Source: Desulfobacterales bacterium
GTDB lineage: Bacteria; Desulfobacterota; Desulfobacteria; Desulfobacterales; Desulfosalsimonadaceae
Assembly: GCA_029933295.1 (NCBI GenBank)
Contig: JAOZOL010000092.1
Span: 1 to 5,846, forward strand
Direction of reading: 5' to 3'
DNA length: 5,846 nt
The notes below the pieces were generated by a model. That model saw only the letters and a list, made by a program, of their open reading frames with translations. It had not been told where the DNA came from and did not search any database. Numbering within the stretch: the stretch's first letter is position 1; each line of letters begins with the position of its first letter. The position numbers were made by a program, and so were the translations under genes. Shown here one piece after another: positions 1-5,649 of the stretch.

Positions 1-5
1 TTGCA

Positions 6-86
6 TGAAAATTGATAAGAATTTTTTTATCAATTGAAAATAAAGGCGTTGTGAAGAATTATAATATTTTTTCTTATCAATTTTCA
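6..86 (-). terminator. AT-rich inverted-repeat region, probable operon 3' end
   Basis: This stretch lies just downstream of the acyl-CoA dehydrogenase stop codon in the direction of transcription. Two overlapping symmetries are visible. A perfect 16-bp inverted repeat joins 6-21 (TGAAAATTGATAAGAA) with 71-86. A shorter 9-bp hairpin joins 10-18 (AATTGATAA) with 27-35. Read on the minus strand, the 9-bp hairpin is followed by TTTTC, which resembles a weak factor-independent terminator. The stem is almost entirely A/T, so termination strength is doubtful. The alternative is a protein-binding site, since the motif TTGATAA/TTATCAA occurs three times in 80 bp. The repeats are seen directly; the terminator role is inferred from position. 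Confidence 0.45.
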
Positions 87-95
87 CCCAAAGGG

Positions 96-116
96 CGAGC
101 CGTGCAAAATTCAGGT
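96..116 (-). repeat. Left copy of a 21-bp sequence flanking the operon
   Basis: Read on the minus strand this site begins ACCTGAATTTTGCACG and continues GCTCG. It starts one base after the dehydrogenase stop codon. A second copy, in the opposite orientation, is at 5295-5315 just upstream of the first gene of the operon; 18 of 21 positions agree. The two copies point outward from the operon. They could be the ends of a dispersed repeat family or short inverted ends left by past mobilisation. No target-site duplication is obvious. Confidence 0.5.
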
Positions 117-117
117 A

Positions 118-1362
118 TTAATCCTTTCGCGGATAACTATGAATAATCTTATGCCCTGCGGCAACGGCCAGACTGTCATTGGATCCGTCTTCAATCAGCA
201 TGGCGCGGGCATCCCGGAATAATTTTTCAATCAGATACTCTTTTGTAAGTCCGTTGCCGCCGAAAATCTGAATTGCATCATTTGCCACATCAAAGGCAGC
301 CTGAGTACCATGCACTTTTGCCATGATTGAATATTCTTCTGCCGGCGTCGATGTATTCTGATTATATGCAAATACGGCCCGGCTGATAGCCCGGCTGGTT
401 TCCACTTTGCTTAACATATGAAACAGCTTGTTCTGTACGGCGGTATATTCGATCAACTTCTTGCCGCCCTGAACCCGGGTCTTGGCATAATTTAACGCCT
501 CTTCAAAAGCCGCCCGGGCCACGCCGGTACCGAATATGCCCATCAAACAGGTAGTTGCCGACAACACAATTTCAAGCAAACCCTCATAGGCTTCCGGTCC
601 GGCAATCAAATATTTACCCGGCACCCGTACATTATCAAAAAAGACTTCCCCCTGGTTTAAATCCCGCTGGCCGATTTTATTCAGGGGCGCTCCTTTTTTC
701 ACTCCCGGCAGATCCAGAGGTATGGCGAAAATCCCGCCGCCTGCATGCCCCATGGATTTATCAATCTGACAAAACAACGCGCAATGGGTGGCAATGGTCC
801 CACAGGATACCCATGCGGATTTTTGCCCGTTTAAAATAAAATCATCCCCATCCGGAGTGGCAATACACTGGGAAGGGATATCCGGATTACTGAAATTGGG
901 ATGATCCGGCATCAGGGTGTCTGATCCGTGATCCGGTTCCGTAATTCCCCAGCACCCGATAAACGTGGCATCCGTGTTTTCACAAAACGGCACCAGTATT
1001 TCATCGATCATTGTTTCTTCCGGCACCATGGCAGCGCCAAAAGCCGGAAAACTGGCGACACCCAGTGCAACGGTCAGCCCCACACTTCCCCAGGCCAGTT
1101 CTTCATATACAATTGCCTGCTGCAGCGGACTCAGCCCCATCCCGCCATATGCATCCGGAATTAAGATTGAATGATATCCCAGCGAGTATGCTTTTTTCAT
1201 AAATATCCAAAACGGTGAATCTTTGGCGATTACCTGCTCCGGTGTCATTGCGTCCAATTCTTTGGCAATGGGCCGCATCACTTTTCTGGCAAACTCATTG
1301 GCATTTTTTTTAAGCATCATATCTTCTTTTGTCAGGTTAATATCCAAATCCAAAAAATCCAT
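118..1362 (-). CDS. Acyl-CoA dehydrogenase family flavoprotein
   Basis: The 414-residue product has the usual length of a soluble FAD-dependent acyl-CoA dehydrogenase, which introduces a double bond next to the carbonyl of a CoA thioester. The middle domain signature is clear at about 137-148 (CWGITEPDHGSD). It is followed by NGQKSAWVSCG at 178-188, with the tryptophan expected near the flavin. The C-terminal helical domain carries the second family signature at 365-384 (QIFGGNGLTKEYLIEKLFRD). The residue aligning with the catalytic glutamate of the usual IYEGTS motif appears to be Asp392 (IEDGSN, 390-395), an unusual substitution; neighbouring Glu391 could serve instead. There is no signal peptide or membrane segment, so the protein should be cytoplasmic. 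The start is supported by AAAGGGG seven bases upstream. It is the last gene of the operon, 92 nt after the second DUF2148 gene. No ETF genes are adjacent. The substrate cannot be told from sequence. Confidence 0.95.
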   Translation of the reverse strand: MDFLDLDINLTKEDMMLKKNANEFARKVMRPIAKELDAMTPEQVIAKDSPFWIFMKKAYSLGYHSILIPDAYGGMGLSPLQQAIVYEELAWGSVGLTVALGVASFPAFGAAMVPEETMIDEILVPFCENTDATFIGCWGITEPDHGSDTLMPDHPNFSNPDIPSQCIATPDGDDFILNGQKSAWVSCGTIATHCALFCQIDKSMGHAGGGIFAIPLDLPGVKKGAPLNKIGQRDLNQGEVFFDNVRVPGKYLIAGPEAYEGLLEIVLSATTCLMGIFGTGVARAAFEEALNYAKTRVQGGKKLIEYTAVQNKLFHMLSKVETSRAISRAVFAYNQNTSTPAEEYSIMAKVHGTQAAFDVANDAIQIFGGNGLTKEYLIEKLFRDARAMLIEDGSNDSLAVAAGHKIIHSYPRKD

Positions 1363-1424
1363 ACGTCTACCCCTTTATTTTTCAGTTTATCGTGTCAATT
1401 TTAAATAATTGAATCGCTGATTTT

Positions 1425-1448
1425 CCTTCCACCTTCAGCCTTCCACCT
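1425..1448. repeat. Two-copy direct repeat, 14-bp period
   Basis: CCTTCCACCT occurs at 1425-1434 and again at 1439-1448 in the 92-nt gap between the second DUF2148 gene and the dehydrogenase. A small inverted repeat, TCAATT at 1395-1400 with AATTGA at 1407-1412, lies closer to the dehydrogenase start. Neither has a recognisable function; this may be slippage debris in an intra-operon spacer. Confidence 0.5.
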
Positions 1449-1454
1449 AAAACC

Positions 1455-2288
1455 CTATTTCTTCTTATATCTTTCAGCAATCTTATCTGCATGTTTGACG
1501 ACAATTTCCGGCACCTGTTCAAACAATACCTGCTGATATACCTCCATCACCTCGGGAGAATATCCGATCCCCATAAATTCCGGCGGCGCCCACCAGTCGT
1601 CTTTTGTTTTATACATTGGCGTGCCCCCACCGGGAAAGGCGGTAAACATGGTGGGAACGCAATTAACCATATCCTGTTTATCCATTTCATAAGACATGCT
1701 TTTGTGCATTTCCTCGCGGTTATAGTAGACCATATCCCGGGGCGGTCCCAGGGCAAGACCAAGTTTGGCATCCATTCCCGGCATAAATCCCAGGGCATTT
1801 AAAGCAAAGCCCAATGATCCCATAATCCGGTTATCGATCCGATACTGCCAGGCCGACGCACACGCCCAGTCACAGGCCATGGCCCAGTCAAGGACTTTCC
1901 AGTTGCAGGAGGGCCCGCCCAGCTGGCCGCCACCACGATATTCCTTGGCATAGGCATTAAAATCCTTACAGGTATCATGACCGCAGGCACCGCAATTCCA
2001 GTTCAGGTTGGAGCTGCTGACTTTTCCACCAATCGCAATAATAACCGGCGATTCCCCCTTATCATAGCAATTTTTGATGGTTTCATAATCCCACTGCACA
2101 TATCTCATGACTTTGGCCACCGGCCCCATGACGTCGATAATCGGTTCCAGGTCCTCTCCCCAGATAATTTCCGCCTCAATTTTTGTTTTTCCGGTAATCT
2201 GAGGCGCCTTGTGAATGGCCAGCACAATACTTTTTGCCACCTCTATGAGATGGTCCAGGCCATATTCTTTTCCCATTAAATGTCCCAT
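1455..2288 (-). CDS. DUF2148-type ferredoxin-domain Fe-S protein, second paralogue
   Basis: This 277-residue soluble protein resembles its upstream neighbour and belongs to the DUF2148 ferredoxin-domain group. Its cysteines are at 99, 102 and 107 (CGACGHDTC), then GPSC at 125-128, a pattern that could hold a 4Fe-4S cluster. Extra cysteines lie at 74, 139, 143 and 210. The segment after the cluster (about 130-180) is rich in small hydrophobic residues and parallels DLGYAVGSALWTAA in the paralogue, although here it reads DWAMACDWACASAW. I chose the ATG at 2288, which overlaps the previous stop as TAATG and has GGAGG seven bases upstream. An in-frame ATG at 2345 would add 19 residues but lacks a convincing ribosome site and overlaps the previous gene by 58 nt. 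The one-base overlap implies translational coupling and equal production of the two proteins. The biochemical role of the family is not established. Electron transfer with the dehydrogenase is my inference. Confidence 0.85.
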   Translation of the reverse strand: MGHLMGKEYGLDHLIEVAKSIVLAIHKAPQITGKTKIEAEIIWGEDLEPIIDVMGPVAKVMRYVQWDYETIKNCYDKGESPVIIAIGGKVSSSNLNWNCGACGHDTCKDFNAYAKEYRGGGQLGGPSCNWKVLDWAMACDWACASAWQYRIDNRIMGSLGFALNALGFMPGMDAKLGLALGPPRDMVYYNREEMHKSMSYEMDKQDMVNCVPTMFTAFPGGGTPMYKTKDDWWAPPEFMGIGYSPEVMEVYQQVLFEQVPEIVVKHADKIAERYKKK

Positions 2289-2300
2289 TATTCGCCCTCC
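2286..2300 (-). promoter_or_regulatory. Coupled stop/start and ribosome-binding site
   Basis: Read on the minus strand, GGAGG (2300-2296) precedes TAATG, in which the stop of the first DUF2148 gene (2290-2288) shares one base with the start of the second (2288-2286). This decides the start of the second gene and suggests that ribosomes finishing the first re-initiate on the second. Confidence 0.8.
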
Positions 2301-3103
2301 CCTTCTGTCTTTGGCCCGTCTGTTTTTTGAGGTTTTGGAATCCATTTCCGATAATCAAACCCCCGGATAATACGGGAAGTCTGATAAATCTTTCGTGTGT
2401 TATCCAGCACCTTATCCATATTGATAAGATGGTAATCCACATTCACATCCACATAGGGATTTTTCGCCTTGGCCGCCACTGGCACACCGACCACCATCCC
2501 GGAATTGGGACAATACCCCATTTTCTGAGCAGCCATGCCCATACTGGCAAACGGCCGGGCATCTACCATCAACGTGGCAGCGGTCCAGAGCGCGCTTCCC
2601 ACAGCATATCCCAGATCTCCCACCCGCGCGGAACACAACGGACCATCGATCATTTTATCCGATGACCGATCGGTAATGTCCACCAACCCATGTTTTGTTG
2701 TTTTTTTCTCATAAAAATAGCCACAATCCAGGGTGCCGCCGCACATCCCGCAACCGGCATCCAAAGGCGTTTCATGGCACCGGGTGTTGCCGAGAAAAAT
2801 AATCACATCCGAATCTCTGACCATGACCGCCTCATACAAAAACGGCTCTTTCCAGCTTTCCTGGGTATGGGCAATTTCTTCTACTTTACGGGCAACGGCC
2901 TCAAGTTCCTCCTGGCCGTAAACTATATGGGCTTCCAAAGACGGAACCCCGCCGGCAAATGGTGCGGTAAAGGCGGAATCAACCATCAGGCGGGCCGCTT
3001 CCAGCACACATTTTTTCCGGCGAATATCCTGGGGGGACCAGGGCGTCCACTCACCCACATATTCTTCGCCGGAAAAATTTAAGTCTTCCACATATTTTTT
3101 CAT
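2288..3103 (-). CDS. DUF2148-type ferredoxin-domain Fe-S protein, first paralogue
   Basis: The product is 271 residues with no signal peptide or membrane helix. Its central motif is C118-x2-C121-x5-C127 (GCGMCGGTLDC), followed by GPLC at 154-157 and DLGYAVGSA at 163-171. This is the arrangement I associate with DUF2148 ferredoxin-domain proteins, where four cysteines probably bind one 4Fe-4S cluster. Further cysteines are C32, C109 and C198. The C-terminal tail (about 255-271) is lysine-, proline- and glutamate-rich and probably disordered. GAGGAG lies eight bases before the start codon. The gene is third in the operon. The 98-nt gap upstream of it is the largest in the operon and carries REP-like hairpins. 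The two DUF2148 proteins share fold and spacing but differ clearly in sequence, so they look like an old duplication that may act as a heterodimer. Function is unproven. Confidence 0.85.
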   Translation of the reverse strand: MKKYVEDLNFSGEEYVGEWTPWSPQDIRRKKCVLEAARLMVDSAFTAPFAGGVPSLEAHIVYGQEELEAVARKVEEIAHTQESWKEPFLYEAVMVRDSDVIIFLGNTRCHETPLDAGCGMCGGTLDCGYFYEKKTTKHGLVDITDRSSDKMIDGPLCSARVGDLGYAVGSALWTAATLMVDARPFASMGMAAQKMGYCPNSGMVVGVPVAAKAKNPYVDVNVDYHLINMDKVLDNTRKIYQTSRIIRGFDYRKWIPKPQKTDGPKTEGEGE

Positions 3104-3135
3104 TGGCTTTACTCCTCTTCATTTGCTGATGAAAC

Positions 3136-3192
3136 GGTAGGTCGGGATTCTTTCCCGACACCCAAAACGCCGGGTAAGAAACCCGGCCTACT
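3136..3192. repeat. Paired REP-like hairpins inside the operon
   Basis: Two perfect 7-bp hairpins stand in opposite orientation. The first is GTCGGGA (3141-3147) with TCCCGAC (3153-3159), loop TTCTT. The second is GCCGGGT (3169-3175) with ACCCGGC (3181-3187), loop AAGAA. They are bounded by GTAGG (3137-3141) and CCTAC (3187-3191), giving the whole unit outer inverted symmetry. This is the layout of a bacterial REP/BIME element, of the kind mobilised by REP-associated tyrosine transposases. In the transcript it would fold between the ligase and the first DUF2148 gene, where it could stabilise the upstream message or reduce read-through. No oligo-U tract follows in the transcript, so it is unlikely to be a full terminator. 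Confidence 0.7.
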
Positions 3193-3201
3193 GATCAGCC
3201 A

Positions 3202-4809
3202 TCATTTATAATCATTAAGAAAATAAATATTATCCGCATCTTTTGAAAAATCATCTTTCAGCAACCGATCCAGATTTTTTTCCGATGCGGATTTGGGAAT
3301 GTAGTCCACCACCTGCAGATATGTCGGTATAGCATTGCCTTCCAGTTTTTCTTTACAATGAGCAAAAATAGATCTGGGATCAAGAGACTGCCCGTCCATT
3401 GCCACGACAGCGGCCACCAGATCACTTTCCCCCGGTGCACCCGATGCTGCCGGAATCCCATAAACACAGACATCACTTACATCCGGATGGATGGCAATGC
3501 CGGCTTCCACGTACTGGGGCTGGATAAAATCACCGGCACGTCGCAAACCACCGCCGGCCCGATAATCAAAGAAAAACCATCCCGCATCATCCGTATGCCC
3601 CATGTCGCCGGTTCGCAGCCACCCGCCGCGTGTCTTTTCTTCAGAGGCTTTTTGCTTTCCCAGATATTCGACTTCCGTCTCCTGCCCCACCATCCTGAAA
3701 ATGATTTCTCCGGTTTTACCCGGCGGATTATCGTTTCCATTTTCATCGACAACCTTCATCTCCATCAGCCCTTCAAGGGGCTTTCCGAATGAACCAATCG
3801 GGCCGACCCCCGGCGGCTTATGAGCGAATCCGCCTTCAACAGCCCCATACCACTCATGGATCATCACATTATATCGCTTTTCAAAATCCTCCCAGATCAC
3901 ATGCGGTGTTCCGGCACTTAAAACCAGACGCACCGGATTATCAGCGTCATCCGGTTTCGGCGGCTCACTGTAAATTCCCATCATCATTCCACCCAGCAAA
4001 GAAAAAGAGGTACATCCGTATTTTCTGCAGATATCCCAGATCCGGCTTTTGGTAAATTTTGAACTGATAACACTTGGGATTGACAGCATGAGCGATGGCA
4101 TCAAGGTGACGGCCTGTGCGTTTCCATGGGTCAGAGACAAGCCGGTATAGAGTTTGTCTTCGGCAGTGTACTGCCAGACAAACTGGGCGAGCATGGAAAA
4201 CGGAGCAAGGCGGGAACCTTTGAGAACCACCCCTTTAGGATCACCGGTGGTACCGGAAGTATAGATGATTTCAAGGGGAACGGCGATTTCATCATTCCGG
4301 TTATCCGGGGGCGCGACTTCTGATGCCCCGTAAATTTCATTCAATGACGGAAACTGATTATTTACCGGGACACGCATTCCTTCTTTATAAGCGATACCCA
4401 GCACTTTGACTTCCGGAAGCTCGGAAAGCACCGCTGTTACATTATCCATAAATTCACTGGTGAAAATAATTCCTTTTGCTTTGGAATCTTTCAGCACAAA
4501 CTTTAAACGTTTCCCTTTAACACGCGGATCAATCGGAACCATAACCGCGCCGACCATTGTCGCCGCATAAATTGCATAGAGAAATTCCGGATGATTCCGC
4601 ATCAGCAAAGCAAATGTGTCCCCTTTTCCGATGCCGGCTTTAATCAGCACCCGGGCTATTTTTCGGCCTTGTGTGACAATGCTGCCATAGGTCAGAACCT
4701 CGTCTGCAAAATCATTGTTTTCAAATGTCACAATATTTAAATCCGGGGTATTTTCCGCCTTGCAGTCAAGCTCATATGCAATGTGTCCGGGAATTTTGCA
4801 TTCGGCCAT
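3202..4809 (-). CDS. AMP-dependent acyl-CoA synthetase/ligase (ANL superfamily)
   Basis: This 535-residue enzyme should activate a carboxylic acid through an acyl-adenylate to its CoA thioester. The ATP-binding loop is at 183-193 (YTSGTTGDPKG). The adenine-contacting motif is at 319-327 (EWYGAVEGG), with the conserved glutamate at 325. GWLRTGDMG at 396-404 holds the ribose-binding Asp402. The hinge (A8) motif begins at Arg417 but runs RAGGGLRRAGDFI, glycine-rich where most relatives have charged residues such as RKKD. The C-terminal motif PKSASEK (505-511) keeps the catalytic lysine at 511, with Glu in place of the usual Gly before it. Overall it looks most like carnitine/crotonobetaine-CoA ligase or medium- to long-chain acyl-CoA ligase relatives; the substrate cannot be fixed. 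The start is supported by GGGGAG five bases upstream. The protein is cytoplasmic. It is second in the operon, 57 nt after the SCP2 gene, and presumably makes the CoA ester used by the dehydrogenase. Confidence 0.95.
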   Translation of the reverse strand: MAECKIPGHIAYELDCKAENTPDLNIVTFENNDFADEVLTYGSIVTQGRKIARVLIKAGIGKGDTFALLMRNHPEFLYAIYAATMVGAVMVPIDPRVKGKRLKFVLKDSKAKGIIFTSEFMDNVTAVLSELPEVKVLGIAYKEGMRVPVNNQFPSLNEIYGASEVAPPDNRNDEIAVPLEIIYTSGTTGDPKGVVLKGSRLAPFSMLAQFVWQYTAEDKLYTGLSLTHGNAQAVTLMPSLMLSIPSVISSKFTKSRIWDICRKYGCTSFSLLGGMMMGIYSEPPKPDDADNPVRLVLSAGTPHVIWEDFEKRYNVMIHEWYGAVEGGFAHKPPGVGPIGSFGKPLEGLMEMKVVDENGNDNPPGKTGEIIFRMVGQETEVEYLGKQKASEEKTRGGWLRTGDMGHTDDAGWFFFDYRAGGGLRRAGDFIQPQYVEAGIAIHPDVSDVCVYGIPAASGAPGESDLVAAVVAMDGQSLDPRSIFAHCKEKLEGNAIPTYLQVVDYIPKSASEKNLDRLLKDDFSKDADNIYFLNDYK

Positions 4810-4866
4810 TTTCTCTCCCCTTTCTAAGCATAGAATTTTTCTTTTAAAAACAAATATTTATATATC

Positions 4867-5262
4867 TCAATCAAGGGGTACGTTATGCTTCTTGCAGAAT
4901 TCCGGAAAAATCTCATACACAGGTTTTAACGCCGGAAGCATTTTCAGAACTTTGGGAATCGGTCCTTTGGATTTAATCTTGCGGGTAGCCAGTGCAACAG
5001 GAAGGGACAATTGTTTTGTCCAAAATTTTACAACCGTATCCCCGGAAAGCTCCATGGTAATAACCGCATCCTTGTTTGCCTCCTTACCGGTGATTACGTT
5101 TTCCGAATCAACAAACAGATACCCGTCCGGTTCAGTCAAAACGTATTTATACGTTACGCCATACTCTTTCATTTTTTCACCCAGGCCTAAGTCAAATACA
5201 ATGTGCTTCCAGAGATCTTCCAAAAATTCATACATGTGATTGGTGTCTTTAAATAAGCTCAT
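4867..5262 (-). CDS. SCP2 (sterol carrier protein 2)-like lipid-binding protein
   Basis: The first gene of the operon encodes about 131 residues, the size of a stand-alone SCP2 domain. These domains form a hydrophobic pocket for fatty acyl chains, fatty acyl-CoA or sterols and have no catalytic residues. Visible family features are the N-terminal helix (about 10-33), beta strands around 37-60, and the stretch AVITMELSGDTVVKFWTKQL (67-86), followed by a basic segment and a C-terminal helix near 103-125. Two ATG codons stand in tandem at 5265 and 5262. AGGAGG is only two bases from the first but five from the second, so I prefer the second; the longer form has 132 residues (positions here use the longer form). 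There is no signal peptide. Its place ahead of a ligase and a dehydrogenase suggests it presents or sequesters a hydrophobic acid or CoA ester. The family call is fairly firm; the ligand is unknown. Confidence 0.8.
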   Translation of the reverse strand: MSLFKDTNHMYEFLEDLWKHIVFDLGLGEKMKEYGVTYKYVLTEPDGYLFVDSENVITGKEANKDAVITMELSGDTVVKFWTKQLSLPVALATRKIKSKGPIPKVLKMLPALKPVYEIFPEFCKKHNVPLD

Positions 5263-5273
5263 CATTTCCTCCT
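5262..5273 (-). promoter_or_regulatory. Strong Shine-Dalgarno before tandem ATG codons
   Basis: On the minus strand AGGAGG (5273-5268) precedes ATGATG (5265-5260 after two bases). The spacing is five bases to the second ATG and two to the first, so the second is the likelier start of the SCP2-like gene. Confidence 0.75.
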
Positions 5274-5294
5274 TTTTATTGTAGATAAATTATC

Positions 5295-5315
5295 ACCTAA
5301 ATTTTGCACGAGTCG
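5295..5315 (+). repeat. Right copy of the 21-bp operon-flanking sequence
   Basis: The plus strand begins ACCTAAATTTTGCACG and continues AGTCG. It matches the minus-strand copy at 96-116 at 18 of 21 positions, with differences at positions 5, 17 and 18. It is in opposite orientation to that copy, so both point away from the five-gene operon. Confidence 0.55.
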
Positions 5316-5400
5316 GAGGCTTCCAGATGCAAGGCATTTAACGGCGCAGCTATAGTGAACTATTGTAAGCCGTTAATAACGCAGCAGATGGGAGACCCCG
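5295..5400. repeat. Structured intergenic repeat-like element
   Basis: The element opens with the right copy of the operon-flanking sequence (5295-5315). It then shows nested symmetry: TTAACGGC (5338-5345) pairs with GCCGTTAA (5369-5376), and inside it ATAGT (5352-5356) faces ACTAT (5359-5363). Outside the stem, CAGATGCAAGG (5324-5334) is partly repeated as CAGATGGGAGA (5384-5394), and CGCAGC occurs at 5345-5350 and 5380-5385. The combination of palindromic core and direct-repeat shoulders is typical of dispersed non-coding repeats rather than of a gene. It resembles a repeat I associate with Desulfobacteraceae spacers, but that is an impression from memory. If transcription of the operon begins near 5436, this element is in the leader RNA. 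Confidence 0.5.
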
Positions 5401-5446
5401 ATCAAAAAAACAGACATAAACACTGGTTACCTTTTATAACTATGTT

Positions 5447-5462
5447 TGCAATCCGCATGCCA
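5447..5462 (-). promoter_or_regulatory. Sigma-54-type -24/-12 promoter candidate for the operon
   Basis: The minus strand reads TGGCATGCGGATTGCA. Compared with the sigma-54 consensus TGGCACG-N4-TTGCA, every conserved position matches except one C-to-T change, and the GG (5461-5460) and GC (5449-5448) elements have the required 12-base phasing. Transcription would start near 5436, leaving a leader of about 170 nt that includes the structured repeat. If real, the operon needs an AAA+ enhancer-binding activator and probably answers to substrate or redox state. No competing strong sigma-70 promoter faces the operon. Confidence 0.55.
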
Positions 5463-5509
5463 CTTTATAAAAAGCTTTTCATGGCAATAAATTACCACTG
5501 TGCGAGAAA

Positions 5510-5551
5510 AACAACTTATCAATTATTTCAGATGATTATGCATGAGTTGTT
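5510..5551. promoter_or_regulatory. Spaced palindrome, possible upstream activator site
   Basis: AACAACTTAT (5510-5519) and ATGAGTTGTT (5542-5551) are inverted copies matching at 9 of 10 positions, with a 22-base spacer. The centre is about 95 bp upstream of the start predicted from the sigma-54 candidate, within the usual range for enhancer-binding-protein sites. The sequence is AT-rich, so chance symmetry is possible. Confidence 0.3.
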
Positions 5552-5602
5552 TGGAAGGCTCAATAGATTGTTTTAATATTAATTTGATTTTTCTTAATTC
5601 AT

Positions 5603-5646
5603 AAATGTCCTTATACGGACACCAGTACGTCCGTATAAGGACATTT
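5603..5646. promoter_or_regulatory. Perfect 18-bp inverted repeat, probable operator
   Basis: The left arm (5603-5620) and right arm (5629-5646) are exact reverse complements around an 8-base spacer, ACCAGTAC. The core of each arm (GTCCTTATACGGAC and GTCCGTATAAGGAC) is itself palindromic at 12 of 14 positions, so the unit can also be read as two tandem dimer sites whose centres are 22 bp, about two helical turns, apart on the same DNA face. It ends three bases before the -35 box of the rightward promoter. This favours an operator for a dimeric regulator. As RNA it would form a strong hairpin followed by a short T run, so a terminator is the alternative, but no plus-strand gene precedes it. 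Confidence 0.6.
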
Positions 5647-5649
5647 TTA

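Noticed and set aside
34..65. Plus-strand promoter with TATAAT at 60-65 near the left edge
   Set aside because: The only -35-like hexamer, TTGAAA at 34-39, is 20 bases away, too far. AT-rich sequence readily gives a chance TATAAT.
2289..2345. Upstream ATG at 2345 for the second DUF2148 gene
   Set aside because: The 19-residue extension is basic and low in family character, overlaps the previous gene by 58 nt and lacks a suitable ribosome site. The TAATG start at 2288 has GGAGG at seven bases.
3358..3792. Plus-strand open frames opposite the ligase and the other operon genes
   Set aside because: They lie antisense to clearly conserved proteins, lack ribosome sites and have no recognisable domains. 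They are by-products of the real coding strand.
5278..5283. TACAAT on the minus strand as a -10 box for the operon
   Set aside because: It matches five of six consensus bases, but transcription would begin inside the Shine-Dalgarno sequence and there is no -35 box at the right distance.
5290..5295. GATAAT on the minus strand as a sigma-70 -10 box
   Set aside because: The hexamer 17 bases upstream (CCGACT) matches the -35 consensus at only three positions, and the site overlaps the repeat copy. It is weaker than the sigma-54 candidate.
5304..5576. Plus-strand open frame of 90 codons in the divergent region
   Set aside because: It starts at TTG with no ribosome site, runs through the repeat-like element, and has a composition that reflects the repeat and AT-rich spacer. 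It is unlikely to be a gene.
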